Source: an uncultured Saprospiraceae bacterium (lineage in GTDB: Bacteria > Bacteroidota > Bacteroidia > Chitinophagales > Saprospiraceae). From it: a stretch of DNA of 64,000 nt. A program made the translations under genes and the position numbers. The stretch covers positions 1 through 64,000 of the forward strand of contig CALFUU010000021.1 of the NCBI GenBank assembly GCA_937929835.1, written 5' to 3'. Numbering within the stretch: position 1 is the stretch's first letter; every line of letters starts with the position of its first letter. The notes below the pieces were generated by a model. It was not told the DNA's origin. It saw nothing but the letters and a program-made list of their open reading frames with translations, and did no database searches. Positions 29,839 to 38,480 of the stretch are shown here, one piece after another.

Positions 29839-31509
29839 GTGGCTGACAACAAAATTATATTCGCGATGGAGGGCGTATCCAAGACGTATCCTCCTAAAAA
29901 GAAAGTGCTTAACAACATATGGTTGTCCTTTTACTATGGCGCTAAGATCGGCGTCCTCGGTCTGAATGGCTCGGGGAAGTCTAGTCTCCTTAAAATAATA
30001 GCTGGTCTAGACACCAATTACGAAGGCAAGGTCACCTTTGATAAAGAATATAAAATAGGTTATCTCGCTCAAGAGCCAGAATTAGATGAGACGAAGACGG
30101 TAAAGGAAGTCGTCCAAGAAGGAATGCAGTCGATCGTCGATATTGTAACAGAGTACAATGCGGTCAATGAGAAGTTTATGGAGCCCATGAGCGATGATGA
30201 GATGAATAAGTTGCTTGAGAAGCAAGGAGAGCTGGCCGAAAAGATGGACTTGTATAACGCCTGGGAGCTCGATCATACACTAGAGGTAGCGATGGAGAAT
30301 CTCCGGCTACCCCCTGATGATCAGCTGATCAGCGTCTTGTCAGGCGGGGAGAGAAGACGGGTTGCTTTATGCCGACTCTTATTGACTAAGCCAGATATAC
30401 TCTTACTCGATGAGCCGACCAACCACCTCGATGCGGAGTCTGTACATTGGTTAGAGCAGTTTCTTAAGAGCTTTCCTGGAACTGTTATCGCAGTAACCCA
30501 CGATAGATACTTCTTAGACAATGTAGCGGGTTGGATACTGGAGCTGGATAGAGGAGAGGGCATACCATGGGAAGGCAATTACTCTTCTTGGCTCGAGCAG
30601 AAATCTGATAGGCTGGCAAGAGAAGAGAAGCAGGAATCTAAGCGAAAAGCAGCGCTCAGGCGAGAGCTAGAATGGACGAGGCTTAATCCCAAAGCCAAGC
30701 AGGCTAAGGGTAAGGCTAGACTTAATGCTTACGAAAAGTTAGCCGGAGAAGAGGCTAGAGAAAAAGAATTTAATCTGGAGCTGTACATCCCGCCAGGGGA
30801 GAGACTCGGCGATCAGGTCATAGATATTAACGGCATCACCAAATCTTACGATGGGCGGGTGTTGATGGAGGATTTGAGTTTTTCTATTCCTAAAAATGCT
30901 ATCGTCGGTATTATAGGTGCCAATGGAGTCGGAAAGTCTACCTTATTTAGAATGATAATGGGGGAGGAACAGCCAGACTCTGGAGAAATTAAGATCGGAA
31001 AGACGGTGGACCTCAGCTATGTGGACCAATCTCACAAAGATTTGCTACCAGAGAAATCTGTATTTGAAATAGTGGGTGGTGGTAATGATCTTGTACAGGT
31101 CGGTAATAAAGAGCTTAATGTAAGGGCCTATCTGAGTAAGTTCAACTTTACTGGTGGGGATCAGCAGAAGAAACTAGATGTGCTATCTGGTGGAGAGCGC
31201 AATAGAGTCCATCTCGCCATAACTCTCAAGGAAGGTGGGAATGTCCTACTCCTTGATGAGCCGACCAACGATATAGATGTCAATACGCTGAGGGCACTAG
31301 AGGAGGCCTTAGAGAATTTTGCGGGTTGTATACTTGTCATATCTCACGATAGATGGTTTATCGATAGACTGGCGACGCATATATTATCCTTTGAAGATGA
31401 GGGGAAGGTTCGATTCTTTGAAGGTAATTTCTCAGCATATGAAGCTAAGAAAAGAGAGGAGGTTGGGGAGTTCAAGCCTAAGCGTCCTCGATTTAAGCAC
31501 TTGATGTAG
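29839..31509 (+). CDS. ettA: energy-dependent translational throttle protein EttA (ABC-F ATPase)
   Basis: GTG start; two ABC domains (GLNGSGKSS, LSGGERRRV, LLLDEPTNHLD; GANGVGKST, LSGGERNRV, LLLDEPTNDID); arm region LNPKAKQAKGKARLNAYEKL. Confidence 0.95.
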   Translation: MADNKIIFAMEGVSKTYPPKKKVLNNIWLSFYYGAKIGVLGLNGSGKSSLLKIIAGLDTNYEGKVTFDKEYKIGYLAQEPELDETKTVKEVVQEGMQSIVDIVTEYNAVNEKFMEPMSDDEMNKLLEKQGELAEKMDLYNAWELDHTLEVAMENLRLPPDDQLISVLSGGERRRVALCRLLLTKPDILLLDEPTNHLDAESVHWLEQFLKSFPGTVIAVTHDRYFLDNVAGWILELDRGEGIPWEGNYSSWLEQKSDRLAREEKQESKRKAALRRELEWTRLNPKAKQAKGKARLNAYEKLAGEEAREKEFNLELYIPPGERLGDQVIDINGITKSYDGRVLMEDLSFSIPKNAIVGIIGANGVGKSTLFRMIMGEEQPDSGEIKIGKTVDLSYVDQSHKDLLPEKSVFEIVGGGNDLVQVGNKELNVRAYLSKFNFTGGDQQKKLDVLSGGERNRVHLAITLKEGGNVLLLDEPTNDIDVNTLRALEEALENFAGCILVISHDRWFIDRLATHILSFEDEGKVRFFEGNFSAYEAKKREEVGEFKPKRPRFKHLM

Positions 31510-31514
31510 GGATT

Positions 31515-32201
31515 CTACGATTTCTTCTTTGCTTTTTTCTTCTTTGCTTTCTTCTTGAGGTACCTTATAAGTGTCTCGATCTCATGGTTAGAAGTAGATG
31601 AATTAAGTTGCTTTTTCAGCTTCTTAATCTTTTTCTTTTGCTCTGCGACTTGCTTTGTGAGCAGGGTCAATTCTTCTTCTTGCAGTTGAGACATTTTACT
31701 TCCAAAGAGTGGGAGGGGGCCCTTTGTTTTTTTCAGTTCAGCCTCTTTTTCTTTAAGGAGTTGATCTTTCTGGGCCAATTGAGCTCTGAGTGTGCTTACG
31801 ATTTTGGATTCAGAACCTCCTGATTTTGAACTGCTTATCAGTTTGGCTTCTAGTTCTTTAGCTTGTTGCTTCCACTTTCTTATTTCATCACTGGTGTTGC
31901 CATTTGAGCGGATGCGTTTGTGCTCATCTAGCTTTTTCTTCAGGAGGGAGATCTCGGCGTCTTTGGTGTGGACCTTGGCTTTGGCATCCATTCTGAAATC
32001 ACTAAAGTCTTTGAGAAGGGTGGCATTGGCATTTTTCTCTCTTGTGAGAGCGTCTTCGGTTTCTTGGAATTTGCTTTTGTTGCCAAATAGCAGCCAACTT
32101 AAGACAGCACCGCCTAAGCAGGCCAATATGTAATATAAAAGGCAAGTCCAATCCATCGGGTGTAGGTTAGAGGATGAATGTAAACAGAAAAGGGCAATCA
32201 C
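31515..32201 (-). CDS. TM-anchored coiled-coil protein with Lys-rich tail
   Basis: N-terminal TM (LLYYILACLGGAVLSWLLFG), long coiled coil, C-terminal KKKAKKKKAKKKS. Start may be the internal Met at MDWTCLL. Confidence 0.7.
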   Translation of the reverse strand: MIALFCLHSSSNLHPMDWTCLLYYILACLGGAVLSWLLFGNKSKFQETEDALTREKNANATLLKDFSDFRMDAKAKVHTKDAEISLLKKKLDEHKRIRSNGNTSDEIRKWKQQAKELEAKLISSSKSGGSESKIVSTLRAQLAQKDQLLKEKEAELKKTKGPLPLFGSKMSQLQEEELTLLTKQVAEQKKKIKKLKKQLNSSTSNHEIETLIRYLKKKAKKKKAKKKS

Positions 32202-32223
32202 TTAAGTGACTGCCCTTTTTTAA
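32189..32223 (-). terminator. terminator of the 32246..33679 gene
   Basis: Minus strand AAAAAGGGCAGTCACTTAAGTGATTGCCCTTTT. Confidence 0.8.
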
Positions 32224-32245
32224 TACTTAATTGTAAAGCTCTTGG

Positions 32246-33679
32246 CTATTTGCCGCCATCAAGCTCATCCTGCAATTTCTTGAGTTTGTCCCATTGCCCT
32301 TTTGCAGCCAATCCTGATTGCTTAGGCCAAGTGGTTGGATCATGCATCTGGTAACGAGAACCTGCTGCAACCAAAATTTTCTTTAGTGTGCTGAAGTTTG
32401 ATTTAGCTAAATCTTCGAAGGTATGGATGCCGTCAGCATTCAAGAGTCCAGCTATTTTAGGACCAATACCTTCTATTTTAGTTAGATCATCTTTAGAGCC
32501 ACCTTTTTTGGTCGTCCCTTTCTTAGCAGATGCTTTCTTAGTGCTCACCTTCGCTTTAGACGTTGTCACTTTTCCGCCGGAAGACTTTTCAGAAGACTTA
32601 GTCGTTGTACTTCCAGTAAGGATAGACTTGCCTGTAATCTTGGTGCCACCACCAGAAGTGATTTCTCTTCTGTCGACTATCTTAGCTTCACCACTAGTTG
32701 TTGTTGTACCTACTACTTTTCTAGAAGATTCGACGGTTGTCATACTTCCAAGTAACTTTTCAAAGTTGCTCATATCAAAAGTCTTAACAACTTCGACTTC
32801 TTTGATCACTTCTACAGGTACCTCTTTGATGACTTCTACCTCCTTGATGACCTCTCTGATGTTATTGATTTCCTTAATCACTTCGACAGGTACTTTCTCT
32901 AAGACTTTGACCTCTTTGATGACTTGCTCTTCTACGATTACAGGTACTTCTTTGATTATCTCGAGATTGACTTTCTCGATCTTTGTCTTGTAGACTGGAG
33001 TAGGTTCCTTTTTGATGACTTCTTTGATAATCTCTACTTCCTTGATCACTTCTACAGGCACTTCTTTGATGACCTCTACTTTTTTGACCTTCTCCTTTAC
33101 AACAGCAACATTGACCTTTTGCTTGATAGTTTTAAGCTTGATTTTTTCTGCCGTTTGGATAACTGGCACCTCTACTCTGATTTCTTTGATAACCTCTTTG
33201 ATCACAGGTACAGGCACTTTGATTTCCTTGATTACCTCTTTGATGACAGGCACAGGTACTTTAACTTTGATTTCTTTGACTTTGATCACTTCTTGCTTCT
33301 GGATCACAGGTATTTCCTTGATGACTTCTTTGATCACTTCTTTGATCTGGATGACAGGAACTTCTTTGATGACTTCTACAATCTTGATCTTCTGTTCTCT
33401 CTTGTAGACAGGTACGTTGTTCTTAACGGTTACTTTAACCAGTTTTTCAACAGTCTTAATGACAGGTACACTTTTAGTTTTTGTAAGCTTAACAGTTTTG
33501 ATCTTCGGCTTACTCGCTACCTTGACAGCTACTTGCTTAGTGGTTACACCTCCCTTTAGTTTATGCTTTCTGAAGGTTGGTGATTGTTTAAGTATGCAAT
33601 CGTAGGCGATTGTTGCTTTCTCAATTGAAATCTTGCATTTTTTTGCAACTTCATTGATAAGCTTGGATTTTTCGATCAT
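32246..33679 (-). CDS. HU-like N-terminus + VPVIKEVIKEI repeat protein + C-terminal helix-hairpin-helix domain
   Basis: N-term MIEKSKLINEVAKKCKISIEKATIAYDCILKQ; repeats VPVPVIKEVIKEIKVPVPVIKEVIKEIRVEV; C-term [31 protein letters not shown]...[12 protein letters not shown]. Confidence 0.8.
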   Translation of the reverse strand: MIEKSKLINEVAKKCKISIEKATIAYDCILKQSPTFRKHKLKGGVTTKQVAVKVASKPKIKTVKLTKTKSVPVIKTVEKLVKVTVKNNVPVYKREQKIKIVEVIKEVPVIQIKEVIKEVIKEIPVIQKQEVIKVKEIKVKVPVPVIKEVIKEIKVPVPVIKEVIKEIRVEVPVIQTAEKIKLKTIKQKVNVAVVKEKVKKVEVIKEVPVEVIKEVEIIKEVIKKEPTPVYKTKIEKVNLEIIKEVPVIVEEQVIKEVKVLEKVPVEVIKEINNIREVIKEVEVIKEVPVEVIKEVEVVKTFDMSNFEKLLGSMTTVESSRKVVGTTTTSGEAKIVDRREITSGGGTKITGKSILTGSTTTKSSEKSSGGKVTTSKAKVSTKKASAKKGTTKKGGSKDDLTKIEGIGPKIAGLLNADGIHTFEDLAKSNFSTLKKILVAAGSRYQMHDPTTWPKQSGLAAKGQWDKLKKLQDELDGGK

Positions 33680-33792
33680 TATCTGATTTTGTATTTAGAC
33701 GGTATAAAAAAATATAGGAATTATAACATGAAAATATAGAAAATACTAAAGTAGTCCATCTTAATGGACTTAGATATTTCATTTATTGAGAT

Positions 33793-33829
33793 AAAAAAAT
33801 GGCGGATACACAGTTGCATATCCACCATC
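33793..33829 (-). terminator. terminator of the 33857..35893 gene
   Basis: Minus strand GGTGGATATGCAACTGTGTATCCGCCATTTTTTT. Confidence 0.75.
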
Positions 33830-33856
33830 CTTATTACATGAAAATAAGTTAGGGGA

Positions 33857-35893
33857 CTATTTTCCTCCGTCTAACTCATCCTGAAGTTTTTTAAGCTTGT
33901 CCCATTTTCCAGCTGCTGCTAGTTTAGACTGCTTTGGCCATGAGCCTGGGTTATGCATTCTGAATCTAGGTCCTGCATCTTCGAGAAGGCCTTGTAAGGT
34001 TTTTACTTTTGCTTTACCCAATTCCTCGAAGGTATGTATCCCACCTTTGTTCATTATCTGAGCAATCTTTGGTCCGATACCTTCGATCTTGGTCAGGTCA
34101 TCTTTCTTGCTCTTAGCGGTAGTTTTCTTGCCAGTAGTACTTTTAGCTGCGGTTTTCTTGCCAGTAGATTGTTTAGCTGCAGTCTTCTTTGTAGCAGTTT
34201 TTTTACTACCTGAAGCCTTTTGTGTTACCGACGTTGTTTTTTTCGCTTTTGTTTTTTCACTTGACGCGGCCCCACCTGTTTTGGTGATCGCTTTGTCTTG
34301 TCTAGCGATGGTCTTAGCTTCTCCCTTCTTTGTCGTGGTGCCAACTACTGTCCTAGAACTCTCAGTGGCCATTTGCGCCATCATTACCTGAAGTGCTTCG
34401 AAGTCTAATGTTCTAGTTACTTCTACTTCCTTTATGATTTCAATAGGCACTTCCTTGATGACCTCTATTTCTTTGATCACCTCGACTTCCTTGATGACTT
34501 CTACCTCTTTGATGACCTCGACAGGCTTCTCAACAATTTTCTCTACTTCTACCTCTTTGATCACCTCGACTTCTTTGATCACTTCTACTTCTTTGATGAC
34601 CTCGACAGGCTTCTCAACGATTTTCTCTACTTCTACCTCTTTGATCACCTCTACTTCCTTGATCACTTCTACCTCTTTGATCACCTCGACAGGCTTCTCA
34701 ACGATTTTCTCTACTTCTACCTCTTTGATCACCTCGACTTCCTTAATCACCTCTACTTCTTTGATTACCTCTACTTCTTTGATGACCTCGACAGGCTTCT
34801 CAACGATTTTCTCTACTTCTACCTCTTTAATTACCTCGACTTCCTTGATCACCTCTACTTCTTTGATGACCTCGACAGGCTTCTCAACGATTTTCTCTAC
34901 TTCTACCTCTTTGATTACCTCCACTTCTTTAATGACCTCGACAGGCTTCTCAACAATTTTCTCTACTTCTACCTCTTTGATTACCTCCACTTCCTTGATG
35001 ACTTCGACTTCCTTGATCACTTCTACCTCTTTGATCACCTCGACAGGCTTCTCTACTATTTTTTCTACCTCTACTTCTTTAATGACTTCGACAGGCTTCT
35101 CAACTATTTTCTCTACTTCGACTTCTTTGATCACTTCGACTTCCTTGATCACCTCCACTTCTTTGATCACTTCTACCTCTTTGATCACTTCGACAGGCTT
35201 CTCTACTATTTTCTCTACTTCCTTGATGACCTCCACCTCTTTGATGACTTCGACAGGCTTCTCAACTATTTTCTCTACTTCCTTGATCACTTCAACCTCC
35301 TTGATGACCTCCACAGGCTTCTCGACTATCTTTTCTACAATTTTCTCTACCTCTATCTCTTTGACAACTTCCACTTCTTTGACGACTTCTACCTCCTTGA
35401 TGACCTCGACTTCTTTGATGACCTCGACTTCCTTGATGACCTCGACTTCCTTGACAACTTCCACTTCTTTGACGACCTCTATTTCACGTAGTTGACTACT
35501 CGCCGCATTTGCAGAGGACAATTGAGAAGTCCAAGAGCTTTTGTCAGACTCATACTTTGAGGAGAGGGATTGATATTTTGTTTCTAAGTCAGAGTGCTTC
35601 TTTTTCCAGAGGCTTAAGTCTCCGCTGCCAGCGCCTGCTGCACCTGCTGCTGCACCTCCTTTTGATTTAAGAAGCTTTTGATATTTAAGGTCTAGAGCGC
35701 CATATTTATTTTTCCAGTCGCCTCCAGTGCCACCACCTAGTGCGCCAAATTTTTCTCTAAATCTATTCCATCCAAATGCCCAGCCCAAGAACCATGCACC
35801 TAGCATTAGTAATAAAGGTAGAAGTATACAAATCGGCCACCCAAATAGTAGCCCAAATCCGAACACTTTTCCAAAGCAGATAAATAATGTCAT
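33857..35893 (-). CDS. membrane-anchored (VIKEVE)n repeat protein with C-terminal helix-hairpin-helix domain
   Basis: N-terminal hydrophobic segment LLFGWPICILLPLLLMLGAWFLGWAFGW; coiled-coil; about 11 EKIVEKPVEVIKEVE blocks; C-term [28 protein letters not shown]...[12 protein letters not shown]. Confidence 0.85.
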   Translation of the reverse strand: MTLFICFGKVFGFGLLFGWPICILLPLLLMLGAWFLGWAFGWNRFREKFGALGGGTGGDWKNKYGALDLKYQKLLKSKGGAAAGAAGAGSGDLSLWKKKHSDLETKYQSLSSKYESDKSSWTSQLSSANAASSQLREIEVVKEVEVVKEVEVIKEVEVIKEVEVIKEVEVVKEVEVVKEIEVEKIVEKIVEKPVEVIKEVEVIKEVEKIVEKPVEVIKEVEVIKEVEKIVEKPVEVIKEVEVIKEVEVIKEVEVIKEVEVEKIVEKPVEVIKEVEVEKIVEKPVEVIKEVEVIKEVEVIKEVEVIKEVEVEKIVEKPVEVIKEVEVIKEVEVEKIVEKPVEVIKEVEVIKEVEVIKEVEVEKIVEKPVEVIKEVEVIKEVEVIKEVEVIKEVEVEKIVEKPVEVIKEVEVIKEVEVIKEVEVEKIVEKPVEVIKEVEVIKEVEVIKEVEVEKIVEKPVEVIKEVEVIKEVEVIKEIEVIKEVPIEIIKEVEVTRTLDFEALQVMMAQMATESSRTVVGTTTKKGEAKTIARQDKAITKTGGAASSEKTKAKKTTSVTQKASGSKKTATKKTAAKQSTGKKTAAKSTTGKKTTAKSKKDDLTKIEGIGPKIAQIMNKGGIHTFEELGKAKVKTLQGLLEDAGPRFRMHNPGSWPKQSKLAAAGKWDKLKKLQDELDGGK
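34425..35495 (-). repeat. in-frame tandem repeat array (18-bp VIKEVE units with IVEKPVE spacers)
   Basis: Near-identical 'cacctcgacttctttgat' units and 'gacctcgacaggcttctcaacgattttctctacttc' spacers on the + strand. Confidence 0.9.
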
Positions 35894-35927
35894 TATCGTA
35901 GTATTTTAAGTATTGTTTTTTAATTAG

Positions 35928-36782
35928 TTATTTCAAGATGACTTCCACCCTTCTGTTGAGTGCCATATTCTCTGGCGTATCATTAGGGTTTTTAGGTTGA
36001 TTAGGACCATAACCAACGGCATCCATTCTAGAGATGGGTAGTCCTCCGTGTGTCTGAATGTAATTTCTGATATCTTGAGCTCTACTCTGAGAGAGGGTCA
36101 TATTACTGGCCAGTTCACCTGTATTGTCAGTGTGTCCACCTACTTCTATTCTTGCACTCGGAACATTGTCTAGGTAATAAAACAAATCTCTAAATGCGCT
36201 TCTCTGACTGTCAGATATCTGAGGTGTATCTGATCCAGTTGCAAAGTATAAACTTATAGGAGCCGTAGACAAGCTGTTTTTTATAGTTGCTAGTCGATTG
36301 TTGTCCTTCTTAAGATCACTAAAGCTAACTATCGCTCCTTGTCTGAGCGTATCATTTCTATAACAAGAAGAATCTATTTTAGAAGCAGTCGCAATTTGAC
36401 TTGCTGATGCGCCTAAGCTGGTCATCCATCTCTTGATATCTTGTGCTCTTGCTAGACCTAGATTCATGAGCGGATTACTATTTGTTTCGTTATCGGTATA
36501 GTAGCCCGTAATCAAGGCACTTCTATCTGTATTTTTTTTCAGGTGATTGACGATTGTCTCGACACCTTTTGTAGCTGAAGGTATATCAGTAAGGTGGGCC
36601 GAACTATTTCTTCTGAAGTGGACATAATTGCCAGCTTCGTAGTCTAGTCTATTTCCGTCTTCTATCTCCCAAGTGGAGCACGCATCGGCAACTACTACTG
36701 GACAAACGAACAGACTCCATAGCCACCAGCCAAATATGAGCCAGAGTAAAAGAAAAAATAGCCATAACAGAGGATTTCTCAT
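35928..36782 (-). CDS. OmpA-family protein with N-terminal TM and two OmpA-like modules
   Basis: N-terminal WLFFLLLWLIFGWWLWSLF; C-terminal GGHTDNTGELASNMTLSQSRAQDIRNYI...ENMALNRRVEVILK; earlier degenerate module LITGYYTDNETNSNPLMNLGLARAQDIKRWM. Confidence 0.88.
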   Translation of the reverse strand: MRNPLLWLFFLLLWLIFGWWLWSLFVCPVVVADACSTWEIEDGNRLDYEAGNYVHFRRNSSAHLTDIPSATKGVETIVNHLKKNTDRSALITGYYTDNETNSNPLMNLGLARAQDIKRWMTSLGASASQIATASKIDSSCYRNDTLRQGAIVSFSDLKKDNNRLATIKNSLSTAPISLYFATGSDTPQISDSQRSAFRDLFYYLDNVPSARIEVGGHTDNTGELASNMTLSQSRAQDIRNYIQTHGGLPISRMDAVGYGPNQPKNPNDTPENMALNRRVEVILK

Positions 36783-36836
36783 TCTTGAGTTGGTTTGGTT
36801 AGTTATATTTTAAAAAATGGATTTTCTTAAGAATCG

Positions 36837-36926
36837 TTAGAGCACGTGAAAAACAAATTTTGCTAGCAAAACGATTACTACAATTAGGTAGATGAATAGA
36901 ATCAGTAACCACCACTTAGATTTCAT
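36837..36926 (-). CDS. putative 29-aa single-TM microprotein MKSKWWLLILFIYLIVVIVLLAKFVFHVL
   Basis: ATG..TAA read on the minus strand immediately upstream of, and co-directional with, the OmpA gene; not in the ORF track because of its size. Confidence 0.45.
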   Translation of the reverse strand: MKSKWWLLILFIYLIVVIVLLAKFVFHVL

Positions 36927-37239
36927 AATTATTGAATTAATAAATTTTTATAGAGAGAAAGATCAGCTGGAAAGGCCGTGTCAGCTCCACAATTTAACGA
37001 AATGACTTTTTTTAGCAAAACTATTGATGATAAAATACTAGAACCTTCTAATGCCGAAAACGATCAATCTTGGATTGTAAATCAAGGGTAGTGAGATAGT
37101 ATTACTTCTTTCTAACACGCCAATTCACTCTAGATCAATGGTCTTTTCGTTATTTGTTTACTGTATGTTAGACGTAGAATCTCTTCAAAAGTCAGCTTTT
37201 GAATTGATCTTTGTTCGTTAGTTCGTATATTTTATCCTT

Positions 37240-38463
37240 ATGTCGAATCGTAGATCCTTTATAAAAGGCCTTTCCGTCACCTTTGCGGGCTTGCCTCTAA
37301 GTAGTCAACTCACCAGATTGCAAAGCACTGACTGGTCAGACTGGAGCGACATCAGCACACTCTATCCACAGGATACCGCTGGCCGACTCAACTTTAATTG
37401 TGGGAGTGCCGGGGTACAGCCGACTGTAGTATTGGAGTCTATGGGTGCTCATCAGAGAGCCTTGTCTGCCTTTGCGCCTTATGAAATCTATGAGCAGCAC
37501 AAGGATACGATAGATAAGAGTAAACTGCGATTAGCTGAACTGATCAATGTCAACAAGGAGCAAGTTGCCTTAGTCAGGAACACAACCGCAGCCATCAATG
37601 ATGTGCTCTACGGCATACAATGGCGTGATGGTGATGAAGTAGTTATCTCTACAGCAGATTATCCTTCCGTGTGGAATACCCTGAAAACACTCCAACAACG
37701 ATACGGCATACGCATCAATACAGTCCGCTTAGATCTCAATCAGGACTCAGAGGAAGCCATAGTCAATGGATATAGAACAAAGATCAGCGATAAGACTCGC
37801 TTGATCATAGCCACGCATGTCACACATCGCGAAGGTCAGCTTATGCCCGTTGCTCTAATTTCGGCCCTCGGCAAAGCACAGGGTATAGACGTATTGATTG
37901 ATGGAGCACATGCCGTTGGACATGTTGAGGTTGATGTACAGCAGATCGGCTGTCAGTATTATGCGACCAGTCTTCACAAGTGGCTCTCTGCGCCTCTAGG
38001 ATGCGGTTTGCTCTACGTGCAGAAGGATAAGTTAGCCTCCTTGTATCCTCCAACCTCATATGCTGCAAGCCAGCAAGATCTTATGGATAAATTTACTTGG
38101 ATAGGGACTTTCGCGTTCGAAAAGTGGATGACCCTCGATACAGTGCTTGATTTTCAAGATTCCATAGGATTGCAGAACAAAAGCACTAGGCTAAAGGCTA
38201 TGAGTACTCGCTTTCGAGAGGGTCTCGCTGGGATTCCAGGACTTATAATTGCTGGAAATCAAAAGGATTATGGCGGCATTACGGCTTTAAGAGTAGAGGG
38301 CATAAATAATAGTAAGCTGCATAACCAACTGATGGAGGACTACGGATTCCATGTGAAGAAAGTGGGTATCCAGAAAGTACTCTATAACAGGGCTTCCTTC
38401 AACCTTCATCTCACAGATAGTCAAGTTGATGACCTTATTGCTGCCATATCAGATATGGTCTGA
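37240..38463 (+). CDS. PLP-dependent aminotransferase class V (isopenicillin-N epimerase-like) with Tat-like leader
   Basis: Leader MSNRRSFIKGLSVTFAG; DGAHAVGHVEVDVQQIGCQYYATSLHKWLSAPLGCGLLYV (PLP Lys region). Confidence 0.87.
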   Translation: MSNRRSFIKGLSVTFAGLPLSSQLTRLQSTDWSDWSDISTLYPQDTAGRLNFNCGSAGVQPTVVLESMGAHQRALSAFAPYEIYEQHKDTIDKSKLRLAELINVNKEQVALVRNTTAAINDVLYGIQWRDGDEVVISTADYPSVWNTLKTLQQRYGIRINTVRLDLNQDSEEAIVNGYRTKISDKTRLIIATHVTHREGQLMPVALISALGKAQGIDVLIDGAHAVGHVEVDVQQIGCQYYATSLHKWLSAPLGCGLLYVQKDKLASLYPPTSYAASQQDLMDKFTWIGTFAFEKWMTLDTVLDFQDSIGLQNKSTRLKAMSTRFREGLAGIPGLIIAGNQKDYGGITALRVEGINNSKLHNQLMEDYGFHVKKVGIQKVLYNRASFNLHLTDSQVDDLIAAISDMV

Positions 38464-38480
38464 TACTATCACATCTAACA

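Noticed and set aside
34434-35495. 353-aa plus-strand ORF (STSLITSTSLMTSTG...) and similar ORFs at 32388-33559
   Set aside because: Antisense shadows of the VIKEVE/VPVIKEV repeat genes; no independent start context, and composition is explained by the complementary repeat.
34425-35495. Possible CRISPR array (regular direct repeats)
   Set aside because: Repeats are 18-bp in-frame coding units, the spacers are themselves repetitive, and no cas genes are nearby.
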